Source of the DNA: Isoetes taiwanensis
Lineage: Eukaryota; Streptophyta; Lycopodiopsida; Isoetales; Isoetaceae
Assembly: GCA_021234155.1 (NCBI GenBank)
Contig: JAJEKV010000180.1
Span: 62,001-126,000, forward strand
Direction: 5' to 3'
Length of the DNA: 64,000 nucleotides
A model generated the notes under the pieces. It searched no databases. It saw nothing but the letters and a program-made list of their open reading frames with translations, and was not told where the DNA came from. This document shows, in pieces, positions 44,920 to 56,561 of this stretch. Both the position numbers and the translations under genes were made by a program. The first letter of the stretch is position 1, and every line of letters begins with the position of its first letter.

Positions 44920-47900
44920 GAAGTTAGTTCATGTTTGAATTTATTCTAAAGGGAAAAGCTAGATCAAGGTCAAGGAAGATTAGGGCGTGCTTATTTTACA
45001 TGAGCCAATTTTAGAAGTGATATTTGCTTATATCCCTATGGTTTCTATGTTTCGGTTTCTATGGTTTAGAACCTAATATTAGCAGTTAGATCCTCGGTCG
45101 AATGAAATGCGAACTCCTATGCCTTGTAGTGCAGCATCTGATCCAAAACCGACTGCGTTCAGTTAGGATCCTATTTTCAATATAATGAGAATCGATTGAA
45201 CTGGTCCATGAGCAACTTCCGGAGCTTGATCGGGCAGTAAAATTCAAGCAAGGTTTGGCCCTAGACGGATTATTAATTGATGATATATTTAACACTAGAG
45301 TTGTCCCTTGATGGACCATAAATGGTTCATTTGTACAGTTCGCTTTAAAATTCATATAAAATCAATGACATAAAATTCAGTTAAACCCTTTCTACACGTT
45401 AATATATGGAAGTCATGTTGCACAGGAAAAATAGTTAAAAATGCATATACCCCTAAAATTGAAAGTTATGTTTAGGTGAATCAAGGGGGGTCAAGTCCAA
45501 TTTGCTTCGTGTTTACATAATGTAAAACTGTCTCAATAAAACAATTTTTTTGATTTTTTTCATTCTAATGGTATTTTTCTATACGAGATAAGGATGAATA
45601 CATAAAAAACCTTGTTCCAATCTGAAGTCTAGAAAGGAAGATATAGTCAGTCAAACATGACAGGGTCAAAACAGTTTTCTATCTTCTGTGGACCAATAAT
45701 GGTTCCCAGAAGGCTGTTTCAATTAAAATTCTATAACTTTTGCATGAAAATGATTTTTTACTTCAAATTTGGTATATAAGTAGTTGACTAATTGCTTCAT
45801 GCATAAAAAATATTTGTTCGCCTGTAATTTGAAGGTTCAGCTTTGACTTATAGTAACAATTTTAAGTCACTTTTAATTGATGTTTATTTTGTTATATTTG
45901 AAGGAAATTTATTGAAATAGTATGTCATTGAAAAAATCATATATGAATGCTTATATGGATATGAAACCAATGAAAAAACAAGTAAAGAAAAAGAGCAAAA
46001 GGCACGATCGTGATAAATCAATAAATGTTTCTGTACCTAAGACCATTACTGGTCCACAGGTTCATTTTAAATCAATAACTTCTTTACCTTATTCAATCTC
46101 AAGCTGAATTTTAGGGTATTAGTATTTCATGAGATCCTTTATCAACAAAAAATATCTATTGCTAGGTTTGGGCTAAAACTTTTAGTATTACTTCCAAGTT
46201 ATCATCAAACGTTTTCCATATTTGATCTCTAGATTTGTGCCTTAAAAATAAACTTCAAACACCATATTTCAAAGCTTCTCAAAGTTAAGATAGCAACGCA
46301 AGGTGAACCAAGGAAAAATATGAAAAGATATGACTCAAAGAAGATCAAGATAGACTGCTATGCCGATGCCAATTATTGGTCCACACGACCTCTCATTTAA
46401 AAGTCAAGACCATCATCATCTTAATCAATTCTTTGGAATATAGTTTATATCACATTATATATGATAACATTAGTTGATTAGGGAGGATTGTCTATCTAAA
46501 AGATGATATCGAAGCACAAAAATTAAGTAGTTAAGGGCTACTTTGAATGTATGAGAAAGTCCACTTACACCTTTCAAAGATTATCTTATAAACGACGAGA
46601 AATCATAATATCATTGTAGGGGACAAAATGAATAGAGCCAATGCAAATACATAGAGAAATTTTCTCAATCCAGTTGGTTTAATCCTGGACTTATAAATAG
46701 TCCATGCTTATTTATATTCAAATGTTGTATATAATATATTATTCTAACATGAAATTTGAGATATTTATTGCCAACAAAGGTTCAAATTTACAAAAATTAT
46801 AGCTTATCATAAAAGTTGATCGACATGTACTATGGTTCTACTTAGACTACAACACTTTGGAGCAGCCACACATTGTCTAACTTTATGATAGTGGAAAGTA
46901 AGTAGGTTTCTTCAATTTTTTTTCTAATAAGACCACACCAAGGACCTCAATATCACTTTTTATCATATATTGAGCCATTTAAAAGGCTTATGGGAGAAAT
47001 GTAGTGCAATAAGTTAATATTTTAGATGAATTAGAAAAACAGGTACGGAAAGTCTTTTGATCTATTTATTTATAGTCATGGCTAAACTTCGTGATATTGT
47101 CCTCTATTCATCAATAACCATCATTACCTACATTATTGTTGAGTTTTAGAGCTATAAGGGTATAATCAATGCACTTTGGAACCTTTCTTTGTGTTCATCC
47201 TGTTATATTAGATCTTGCTTAGATCTAGATAATGCATGGTTATACCCCAGTTATACCATATTTATGTTGACAAAGTAAATTTCTATATAGAGTTAATTAG
47301 AATGCATCATTTACTATCCTTATGAGACTTATAGATGGGGTTTATTGAAGCACTTTAATCCATATTTTTATTTTGAATCCCGCACAATAATTTCTTTAGT
47401 TAATAATGATACTAATAAAACATATAAACATAAACAAAATTCCTTGGACTATAGCTTGTCTAGTTAAGGACTCATTGTCACAAAAATTAAGTCAAAACTT
47501 GTAATAATAAGAGAGAAATAATTCTTGAACCTCATGCAGCATTTTTAAGCAAAATAGGGTTTGGCGACTTCAATTGATATCAAATGATAGTGGCAAAACA
47601 TGAAAACATACAAATTGACATGCTTTATCATAATATATCAATTAATTTCATATTTAGCAAGGCTTAGACACTTTTATGCTAGAAAATTGAAGAATGCAGT
47701 TCTAGAATGCTGTAAAAACTGCCAAATTCTTCAAAGTTTGAACAATCATACCAATATAAAGGTGAATCCAATGGTCATGAAATTCTCACAAGTCGTTAAG
47801 AATCAAGTGAAGACTCAAATAGTGGTGGTATATTTTAAAATTAAAATTTCTCTTGTGAGATATATCGGTTTAAGTGGCAGGGGGTATGGTGGACCATTTC

Positions 47901-48174
47901 TGGTCCATGGACCAGAAATGGTCCCCGGGACAACTCTAGTGTTAATAGTGAACCGGCTCAATGGTGAACAATAGACTATAAGTTTATTCAAAGGTCATTG
48001 TTAAATTGATCATTTACATGTGTCTTAATTAGGATGGATTCCTGATGTATTACATTGTGTGAAATGCTAAGATTATGAACTGGTTGTCATACAACATATT
48101 TAACTTGTGACTTTGTGGGTAGATATGTTTGTCTAGAAGGATGATGTTCTAACCTCTGTGATCAATATTGCACA
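44915..48174 (+). repeat. Copia 3' LTR, split by an insertion
   Basis: The two LTR halves are 44915-45293 and 47946-48174. Together they correspond to the whole 5' LTR. The intervening 2,648-bp element and one TTAA copy account for the extra length. Confidence 0.95.
45294..47941. mobile_element. piggyBac-like non-autonomous element in the Copia LTR
   Basis: Perfect 15-bp inverted ends CACTAGAGTTGTCCC / GGGACAACTCTAGTG are flanked by TTAA on both sides (45290-45293 and 47942-47945). The 5' LTR shows the empty site with a single TTAA. Length is 2,648 bases, AT-rich, with no open frame beyond about 124 codons and no transposase. TTAA duplication and a CAC-T start are typical of the piggyBac superfamily; CACTA elements make 3-bp duplications instead. 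Subterminal and internal GGACCAT...ATGGTCC-type palindromes may be transposase binding sites. Confidence 0.85.
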
Positions 48175-48394
48175 AATCTTAGATGTAGTCATCAAATTTT
48201 GTGGTCGTTAGGAAATAATGATTGCAAAGTTAGGTATGATGTTAGGTTTGGAGGGGGGGAAGTTAGGTTAGGGGAGAGTGAAAGTTAGGTATGGAGGGGG
48301 GAAAGGTAGGTTCGGGATCCTACGTGGCAGGCCCCCCCTAAAATACTCTTACAAAGCCCTTAATTGACCTCAAAGAAACTCTAATGTAACCCAT

Positions 48395-49568
48395 CATAAC
48401 AAGGACACTACCCTCAGACTCCATGGGGTCAACTGACGGTCAGGGCCTCAAGATATCAGCAGACGGAAGTATAACATGGCATTGGCTGGCATAGAACAAT
48501 GGCTAGGGTAGTCTACTCCATCCGCCCCTCCTGTGCACACTTTGCAGATAGGCTGAAACATGCTATGGCGTGATTGTAGCCCTCCGGAGACGCAATCCCA
48601 TGGAATCACCCTGTGAGACTACTCCGGGTTATATCTCCCCAGTCAGATGAGGCAGGTCAGAGAGGCGTCCCCTCCCCGAGCATGATGGATCCCTGGGTGT
48701 GCTAGATAACACGTGCCACATCATTGACCCCCGCATCCGTACCCGACTTACTCCCCTAAATCTAAAGGCCGACTCACCTGCCCGTTCGAGTGCAGGGCGT
48801 CCATATAGGCACATCACCTGCGACCCAGGGAGTGTCAGACCCATATCCGGCCCTCTCAGTGACCAGCTATAAGCCTGCACACTGTAGGAGTCCTGTAGCC
48901 GCGCTAGGCAAGACCCTACCCCCGATTCACCATCATACTCGTTATTTGGTGTTGAATCACATCGTAACATCCACAGCCAGGTGGGCTCTTGTGCACAGGC
49001 CACAATTACTAAGATTTAAGGGGTTCTAGCTAGGGGCATCACTAAATCTAGATAGCTTTTAGGTCTCTACCCCCCATAATCCCATACAACGCAGGAGGAA
49101 CAGAAAGAGAGAATAATCATCTTCAAAGTATCTATCATCCTTCTCAAATAGATTGTAGAATAGATTCTAATCATTCATCTACTCATACAAAGGTTAGCAG
49201 AACACAAACTACGCTAAAACTAACCAGTATCGGGGCTAGAGCCCGTATCGCGAGGTCCATAGAACAGGTCAGGTTTCAGATTGCAGCAGCTCCTTCCTTC
49301 TTCAACTCTTCCCAAACTCGAGTTTGGGGCAGAATTGGGCTGGGAGCTCAATTTACCCTCCAAAAGTGGTAAGCTGCCTCTGGCCAATGGAATTAGGCCA
49401 AGTGGCACTCTCTAATTAGCCTATTTTACTAATCAATACCATTACTTAGTCTAATTAGGTTAGGTTAATTGCAATAAACCCTTTTAGGTTAGTCGCCAAT
49501 GGTCCCAATACACTGGTGATGTGTCAGGGTAGTTATACGTATACCATATAATTATATAGAACTTCACA
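48395..49568 (-). repeat. Element D 3' LTR
   Basis: On the - strand it begins TGTGAAGTTC at 49568 directly after the polypurine tract. It matches the 5' LTR copy (55,986-56,561) and the remnant at 8,605-9,425. Its low-coordinate end was not fixed; G-rich AAGTTAGGTATGGAGGG-type repeats extend to about 48,220. A segment near 49,020-49,160 is absent from the 5' copy. Confidence 0.75.
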
Positions 49569-49582
49569 TTCTACCCCCTTTG
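49569..49582 (-). promoter_or_regulatory. Element D polypurine tract
   Basis: The - strand reads CAAAGGGGGTAGAA immediately before the TGTGAAG start of the 3' LTR. Confidence 0.75.
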
Positions 49583-50224
49583 GAATAATGTTGTCCTCAA
49601 CATTGGAGTTACTGAGTTAATGTATGTAACAAGAATGATTAATTAATTCAGAAGACAATTGCATAAGGTAATACAAATTACATGAAGATCATGGATCAGC
49701 TAAGTTTAGGACCGTAGTCCATTCAAAAAAGACTAGCATGATAACAAAACAGGGAATTACAACGAGGTCCTCAGTGGACCCTGTGATAACCAAACAGGAC
49801 GTAGTTAAAACAACATATATAAAACAGAGATGGCCCCTCAGTGCCGTCATAGAAACTGCAGGCCTCTAGCACACGCTACTGGCCTGCAAAATTATAGTAC
49901 ATCAGTACATTATTTACTGATTAAAAAATGTGGTTGAAGGGACCACCCCCGTTAGAAAAAGCAGGGTATCCTATCATGCCTATGTCTTGCATATCATCGC
50001 AGCATAAGGAATGTCTATGTTCCTATTATCGTCGGGATGACTGCGTCCTATGATTTAATATGCCCAACCCACCTAAGATGCATCTACCCGACCAGTTCCC
50101 TGCATGACCCCTGTCGGGTCAAGCCTTCATTACTTACCGCTAATGTCGGGATTGATAGCATCGTTGATGGTACGCCCTTGGCATTCCCGCATAAAGTCTG
50201 GGTAATTCTTATCCAAATCTGCCT
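49583..50224. other. Element D non-coding 3' internal region
   Basis: Lies between pol and the polypurine tract. It contains no recognised domain. Confidence 0.5.
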
Positions 50225-50569
50225 TTTAACACCCATGTAGCATCTTCAGTAGGTAAGTGTCTCCTTAACCAAGTCCTAGAGTATTTGAGTCCTTCTGGTT
50301 TGCTTGTATGCACGATCAAGAAGAGCCTCTGGCATTATTTCCAATTGCTCGTCCATCATTTCAAGAAATGTGGGTGTGTCTAATATTTCTTCTGGATCAA
50401 GAGTATGCTTTTTCAGAAGGCTCACATGAAAAATCTTATGGACTTTGAGATGGGCGGGGAGATTGAGTTTGTAGGCCTGAGGTCCTACCCTTTTAATGAT
50501 CTCAAATGGTCCCACCCAACAGGATGCCAGTTTCTTGCAATTTCCAGCCTTGAACTTTGCTTGCTTCAC
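50225..50569 (-). pseudogene. Element D integrase C-terminus, chromodomain-like
   Basis: [20 protein letters not shown] and [20 protein letters not shown] form the GPY/F module. After [18 protein letters not shown] and a TAG, the frame continues TWLRRHLPTEDATWV. The latter resembles the 'W..LP.EDATWE' end of a chromodomain. Confidence 0.8.
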
Positions 50570-50650
50570 CTTGATTTTTAACTACACAGAATCCCCGACT
50601 TGGAAGTGGCGAGGGCTTATCCGCAATACTTTTTTGCCTGCTTCTGGCTG

Positions 50651-51355
50651 CTAACAAATCTCCACGGACTTAACTAAAAGTTGCATATCCGTGAGCAATT
50701 TCTGAGAGTTTGAGACAGGGTTATGCCACGTGTCTGGAGTTAGGCATTGATAGCCATAGTTAATTATAAAAAGAGACATTCGAGAAAACTCCTGTTTAGA
50801 ACTGTTATAAGCAAACTCGACCAAATGGATATAGTCGGCCCATTGTGATTGCTTATTCCAGACATAGTTACGTGGCATATCTTCAATAATACGGTTGGTG
50901 CGTTCAGTTTGACCATCCGTCTGGGGGTGGTATGCGGTGCTCATGGCGAGTTTGGTCTGTATAGTTCCAAATAAATCTGTCCAGAACGCACTTACAAACT
51001 TGGGGTCGCGATTTGAAATAATTTGACGCAGCATTCCGTGGAGTCGGAAAATCTCTTTAGCAAAGAGCAATGCTGTATCCAAGGCGGTATCAATGGTGCG
51101 ACATGGCAAAAAGTGTGCCATCTTGGAGAGCTTGTCGATCACCACCATCAAGGCATCATACCCCCTAAGGGTCCGTGGAAGACCGACAATGAAGTCCATT
51201 GTGATGATTTTCCACTTAGAGTTGGGCACCTCTAAAGGCTCCAATTCGTTTGGAACACGTAACTGTTCAGCCTTGGTCTGCTGGCAAAGCTGGAACTGCT
51301 TGATATATCTGGCAATATGCTTTTTCATTTCAGGCCAGAAATAATTGAATCGCAC
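50651..51355 (-). pseudogene. Element D integrase core
   Basis: A single open frame of 234 codons: FNYFWPEMKKHIARYIKQFQ, CQQTKAEQ, ITMDFIVGLPRTLRGYDALM, GMLRQIISNRDPKFVSAFW, and STAYHPQTDGQTERTNRIIE. The D-D-E residues (MDFI, NRDPKF, TERTN) are visible. The usual SDRD reads SNRD. Confidence 0.9.
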
Positions 51356-51976
51356 TTAAAATGTGTCTTCACGGACCCAGCGTGTCCTGCTATTGGACTA
51401 TTAAGCGTGTCATGAAGAATGAGCTTCCGGATTCCTGAGGTCTCCGACGCACATAACTTATTCTTATGATAGAGGAGATTACCGTCCTTCTTAAAATGGC
51501 GAAAAGTTTCTCGCTCCTTGTATGTACGTGCCTCCTTAGATAAACTGAGCCACACTTCCTGAAATTCAGGATCAGTAGGTAGTGTTTGGGCAATATTCTT
51601 TCCAAACTCACTAGTGAGAGTGGAAATAGTATTGCAATGCGTGCGAGTCACCAAGGGGTGTCGGGAAAGCGCGTCTGCAACCAGATTATATTTACCAGGT
51701 TTATATACCACCTCAAAATCATATCTTCTAGAAATTCCATCCATCTGCGTTGACGAAGATTGGGGTTGGGTTGGGTTGAGTGAAAATGTATTGGAGGCTC
51801 TGGTGATCAATATCCAATTGGAACCTCCTTCCAAGGAGATAGTGCCTCCAGATTTGCAGGGCTCGCACGACGGCAAGCAATTCTTGGTCATGTGTAGGGT
51901 ATCGCTGCTCGACATCATTCATCTTTTTAGAGTCATAGGCAATAACCCTTCCTTCTTGCATTAGTACAGCTCCCAT
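51325..51976 (-). pseudogene. Element D RNase H and connection
   Basis: GAVLMQEGRVIAYDSKKMND, VEQRYPTHDQELLAVVRALQ and IWRHYLLGRRFQLDIDHQSL are followed, after a frameshift, by ISRRYDFEVVYKPGKYNLVA (DALSRHP). It also includes the integrase N-terminal LHDTLNSPIAGHAG block. Confidence 0.9.
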
Positions 51977-52179
51977 AGATATTTTACTGGCGTCAGTTGC
52001 AACCTACTTATCTTTTTGGGGATCTGGCAATGTAAAACTGGGGCAATAGTTAATGCTTCTTTCAACTGTTGGAATCCTGACTGAACCTTTTGTTTCCAAT
52101 GCGTGGTCCAATCCTTGACCCTTTCATATTTTGGATCCGTGCGGGGTGCTGCAATCTTGGCAAAGTTTTGAACAAACTT

Positions 52180-52560
52180 TCAATAGTACCCTGCCAATCC
52201 TAGGAAGCTTCTGACTTCTGAAACATTTGTAGGGGCTAGCCATCCTTTCACTGCATGAATCTTAGCTGAATATGTTGCTATAGCATCGGCAGATACATTG
52301 TGGCCTAGGTACTCCACTCTGGTGGTGGCAAATTTGCATTTGGAGAACTTAGCAAAGAGTTGATGGTGTCGCAACTTCTGTAGGGCAATTCGAAGATGAC
52401 GTTCATGGTCTTTCAAAGTTTTACTGCAGATTAGTATGTCATCGAAGAAAATAATGAAACAGTCGCGGAAAATATCATTCATAAGACGCATGAAGATGGC
52501 CGGTGCATTGGTGAGGCCGAAGGGCATAACAGTGAATTCGTAGTGGCCATAGCGAGTCCG
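52180..52560 (-). pseudogene. Element D RT, C-terminal half
   Basis: [20 protein letters not shown] then [20 protein letters not shown] and [13 protein letters not shown]. The palm motif is FFDD rather than the common YLDD or FLDD. The fingers lie on the other side of the MITE. Confidence 0.9.
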
Positions 52561-52812
52561 CCCGAGGGTTTCACCTATTATAAAGTGGATACGCCACGTG
52601 CGTTAATGGGGTCAGCAAAAAACCCTCTGTATACGCCTTGTCCAACCTTCTAAACACCCCTTCTCGTATACATATTATAATCGGATCCCCCCCCCAAGAA
52701 AAACCCCTAGCCAAGCCCTATCCGTATGTATACATACGGTTTAGGGTAAAAAAAAAACCCACCCCATTCACTCACATGTTATATACGCCTTAAACTTTGT
52801 GACATCCCCGGG
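52561..52812. mobile_element. 252-bp MITE inserted in element D RT
   Basis: Ends are CCCGAGGGTTTCAC (left) and, inverted, CCCGGGGATGTCAC (right), 11 of 14 matching. The RT codons for F-R-T-R are interrupted, with CG repeated on each side, so the original TTC-CGG-ACT-CGC is recovered by removing the insert and one CG. The core includes the perfect 18-bp palindrome CCGTATGTATACATACGG. There is no coding capacity. Confidence 0.8.
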
Positions 52813-53100
52813 CGGAAAGCTGATTTATGAACCTCCTCCTCCTTGATTCTTATTTGATGATATCCCGATCTAAGATCAATCTTGGAGAAATATTTTGCCC
52901 CTTGCAGTTGGTCCATAATCGCGGCAACGCATACTGATTCTTAATAGTACGCTTATTCAACTGGCGGTACTCAATGCACATGCGAAGTGTACCATCCTTC
53001 TTCTTGACAAAGAGTATTGGCGCACCAAAAAGGGAAACACTAGGGTGAATAAACTCTAGCTTAAGAAAATCATGCAACTGCTTCTTAAGCTCCGCCAAGT
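52813..53100 (-). pseudogene. Element D RT, N-terminal half
   Basis: [40 protein letters not shown] and [15 protein letters not shown] form the fingers. A frameshift precedes [17 protein letters not shown] next to the MITE. Confidence 0.85.
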
Positions 53101-53125
53101 CGGGTGTGCCATACTGTACGGGGCC

Positions 53126-53902
53126 TTACTGGTGCTTTGTACCCGACGCAAGTGCAATCTCACACTCTACCCCCCCTAAAAGGTGGTAGCCTCCGAATCT
53201 GCTTAGAAAAAAGGTCCTGGAACTCATGTAGTAGGCTAGCAATAGCTGGAGACAAGTTCCGAATGGTTTCCTCTTTTTGGGCATTGGTTTCGACCGAGGC
53301 AAGTCGAACAATACAAGCAACTTGGTCCTTTCGGACAGCCTTGTCCAATTGTAACAATGACATGCTTTGCATAATGAGTTGAACCTGATTACCTGGATAT
53401 TCAAATTAACCTGTGTGTGATGGATAGCTCCACTTGCTAAGGTGGCGGGATGAGGTTCGGATTTCAAGGTCGCAAGGTTCATTGACTCGACCAATCTGGG
53501 AGATGCAAAGTTGGGCGTACTGCCAGTATCCACTAAGATGACGAAGGGTTTGGTATCAATGTGGCCAATGGTGTATATGGCAGATGGTTGGCTGTCAGCT
53601 TTACCAGTTTTTATAGCTGCAAAAATGCGAGACTCACCTTCTAGATAATCTGGCGCTTCTTCGTCAGCAAGGGCCGGTAAGTCACAAATAGGTGTACATT
53701 CTTCCCAATCTACTTCAGCCAAAGCTGCCTGCACTGCTTGGATTACGTACGGACTTTCTTGCATACAGTGCCCCAGTCGGAAGCATCGGTAACAAGCTTT
53801 GTCCCGCCTCAGCTGGTCGCGAGCCTTGGGTGGGATAGATTGGAGAATCTGTTGTATCGGCCCAACAACTCTACCCGATTTATCTGGCACGTTGAAGCTC
53901 AC
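53126..53902 (-). pseudogene. Element D nucleocapsid and protease
   Basis: A knuckle-like CYRCFRLGHCMQESP lacks the final Cys of CCHC. The protease active site is FVILVDTGSTPNFASPRLVE. The frame later shifts, and VLFDLPRSKPMPKKRKPF is out-of-frame text. Confidence 0.85.
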
Positions 53903-54206
53903 CTTCTTTTCTTTTTTCTGGAATTGTGGTTGCTGAGAAGATCATTGATAAGAAATGCTTGATATTAAGGTAGAACGTAAGGTTACATGTAACATAATGC
54001 CCCAAACAGACAAATAGAAATGAAATTGTTTACTTATGCAAGATAGTTATAGAGAAGTATAGCCTACGGCACTGTGAGTGGATTCAGTATTGAATAAAGG
54101 ATACCATTCCTTACTGTCCACACTAAATTATATTTGTGCCACGCTTGGATGATGATATCCTGATATTCCAGGGTTGGGTTTATGATTAAGAGATTGAATA
54201 AGTTGT

Positions 54207-54830
54207 TCATCGCCCAATAAAGTTCTCATATGTGTTCATCTGCATCGAGAAATGCTTCTTCATTAGTGAGATCCCAGTAGGACCAACTTCTTCGCATTGT
54301 GCATCGCAAATTATGGACAGCTTTGTCCCGAAGGAGTGTGACAATTTCCCACCCATTAGTGGGGTGCATGGCACATTTGTTCCTGTAACAGGTCCCGTAG
54401 GAGACACATAATTAATGGCTTATACTCTACGTACAAGGGATATCAAAGAAAGAGACAATCAATACAAAAAGACTAAAATTTGTAATACATATGGTAATGG
54501 CCAAAGGCCATACACTATAACCTAAAAGACGTATGTTCAGGAACTAGGCGCTGCATCCTGTTGCATCTGTAGAGACTTCGGTGGATGTCGCTGGCGGAGC
54601 AAAGTGACGTTGGGGCTAATAGTAAGGGCAGTTGCTGATGCCACCTCCGGAGAGAAGGCGGTGGCCAAGGGTGCGGCCACGAGCATCTTCATGCTCAACC
54701 AGGCGGCAATATCTTGGCCAAGAGCAGCGAGTGCCAAATCCCGGTTTACCAGCACAGAAACCTGAATATTGTGCTGGAGCTTCTTATGCCCGGCCATGGC
54801 AGACAAAGCCTTGAGTGCCCAGAAGAATGC
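54207..54830 (-). pseudogene. Element D gag-region fragments
   Basis: Two short frames: MSPTGPVTGTNVPCTPLMGG... (54407-54207) and MSAMAGHKKLQHNIQVSVLV ... LALAALGQDIAAWLSMKMLV (54806-54537). They have no recognised motif but lie between capsid-like and nucleocapsid frames, so they probably belong to gag. Confidence 0.4.
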
Positions 54831-54920
54831 CTCGGCCTCGGGTCTGAGCGCCCTGGGAAGAACAGAACTTGGCCCTGTCGGAAAGCTGAGAGGAAGAATC
54901 TTGTCAGATGATTAAAGCTG

Positions 54921-55985
54921 CTACCTCTGGAATACTGGAGTTGCCACCTCGGCCTCAAGGTTCATCGTAACCTCCTCCTCTTTGAGTTCCTCCTTCTCCT
55001 CCTTAAGATGTTCCTTGTTATCATAGAGATCCTCAACTTCGTCGTCTTTCTCCATAGGCACAACTATGTCATTGATATTACGGACATGGGGCCCCATGGC
55101 AATAAAGGCATCCTCAGGTGGTGGACAAGGAGGATCTTGTAGCATAAGATGCCGCAAGCCTAATAATGTCTCAACAGACTCCAGGTCATATGGGTGAAAC
55201 TTAAGCAACTGCTGGATCTGGGGTGGATACTCAGGGGGTGAAAAATCAAGAAAATCACCTTGACAATACTTAGCTAGCTCATGCAAGATCTCCTCTTTCT
55301 TCACGTGGCGAGTATCGGCAATGACACGGTACGCCCACAAAATATCCTCAAGCAAAAGATACTCTTGATTGTTGAGAATAATCGTCGGGATCCCATCGAA
55401 TCCGACATGTTTATGGCCCTGAATTCGGTGCACGAGCATCTCTGCGGCTAGTTGCTTCCAATGGCCGAAATCAGTATGGCTAATCCGCTCCTCTTCAACG
55501 GGATCAGCAGGAATATGCATCTTGCCTTTTTCGAATGGGGCAACCCCAACCTCAAGATATTGGTCCATAAGAATAGCTAAGGCGAAATGGACCTCAAAAT
55601 AGGTTTGCTGGCAGCCGAAATGAAGAATGGAATCGTGCCTGGCCCATCGTTGAATGCCGCGGAGGACGTCTTTTGCATGTCGATCGTCGCCTAACATCTA
55701 CATGAGTATATCTCTGTCAAGATATAAATGGGGAGGGTCTCTATAAGGCTCACATTGGGGAACCATTTCTTGGGTATAAAACTCTAAGAAATCAACATAA
55801 TCAGGATGAGCTTCCATATTTGTAATGAGATCCATCTCCTGCAACAAATAGGGGTGGAGAAGCTCGAACGGGACCTGGGAATCCCAGTGCTCTCCATCCT
55901 GGTACCACTGGTGGCGCTTAGCGTAATCTATAACAGCTCGATGGAAGAGGGAGGAGCAAAAGTATAGGGGGCCATCGTTGGCCCT
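54921..55985 (-). pseudogene. Element D gag-like protein with acidic tail
   Basis: A 258-codon frame from 55697 (MLGDDRHAKDVLRGIQRWAR) continues FGCQQTYFEVHFALAILMDQ and DFLDFSPPEYPPQIQQLLKF and ends in an acidic tail, KEHLKEEKEELKEEEVT. Upstream, the same frame is open to 55,985 (VIDYAKRHQWYQDGEHWDSQ ... YRDPPHLYLDRDILM) apart from one TAG. Its start is cut where the 5' LTR fragment begins. No capsid motif is recognised, so gag is inferred from position. Confidence 0.45.
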
Positions 55986-56561
55986 CTCAGTGACTGGCTA
56001 TAAGCCTAACATACTGTAGGAGTCCTGTAGCCGCGCTAGGCAAGACCCCACCCCCGATTCACCATCATACTAGTTATTTGGTGCTGAATCACATCATAGC
56101 ATCCACAGCCAGGTGGGCTCTTGTGCACAGGCCGCAATTACTACGTAGAATAGATTCTAATCATTCATCTACTCATACAAGGGTTAGCAGAACACAAACT
56201 AGGCTAAAACTAACCAGTATCCGGGCTAGAGCCCGTATCGCGAAGAACATCCATAAAACAGGTCACGTTTTAGGTTGTAACAACTCCTTCCTTCTTAAAC
56301 TCTTCCCAAACTCGAATTTGAGGCAGAATTGGGCTGGGAGCTCAATTTGCCTTAAAAAATGGCAAGCTGCCTCTGGCCAATCGAATTAGACCAAGTGGCA
56401 CTCTCTAATTAGCCTATTTTGCTAATCAATACCATTACTTAGTCTAATTAGGTTAAGTTAATTGCAATAAACCCTTTTAGGTTAGTCCCCAATGGTCTCA
56501 ATACACTGGTGACGTGTTAGGGTAGTTATACGTATATCATATAATTACATGGAACGTCACA
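55986..56561 (-). repeat. Element D 5' LTR, truncated
   Basis: It begins TGTGACGTTCC at 56561 on the - strand and matches 49,568-48,855 with one internal segment missing. Its inner end (GGCCCTCTCAGTG at 55,986) joins gag-like sequence without leader or primer site, indicating a deletion. Confidence 0.8.

Larger units (their letters stand above)
40098..48174 (+). mobile_element. Ty1/Copia element, full-length, recently inserted
   Basis: The 5' LTR is 40098-40689 and the 3' LTR 44915-48174, the latter interrupted by a separate insertion. The 5-bp target duplication AATCT is at 40093-40097 and 48175-48179. LTRs begin TGTAAG and end GCACA. They differ at about seven substitutions and two small indels over 592 bases (about 1.2 percent), so insertion was recent. 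Protein order is Gag, protease, integrase, RT, RNase H. One frameshift and two stops disable the single long frame. Confidence 0.97.
48395..56561 (-). mobile_element. Ty3/Gypsy element D (chromodomain-like tail), decayed
   Basis: A - strand element with 3' LTR at about 48,395-49,568, polypurine tract, pol (53,902-50,225), gag-like frames (55,985-54,207) and a truncated 5' LTR (56,561-55,986). Protease, RT, RNase H and integrase are all present but broken by frameshifts. RT is further split by a 252-bp MITE. Remnants of the same family are at 8.6-9.4 kb (LTR) and 18.5 kb (RNase H). Confidence 0.9.

Noticed and set aside
45294-47941. CACTA-superfamily element (ends start CACTA)
   Set aside because: The empty-site comparison shows a 4-bp TTAA duplication; CACTA elements make 3-bp duplications.
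52680-52760. Telomere-type repeats (AAACCCTAG-like)
   Set aside because: Only isolated CCCTA-like words occur inside the small MITE; no tandem telomere repeat.
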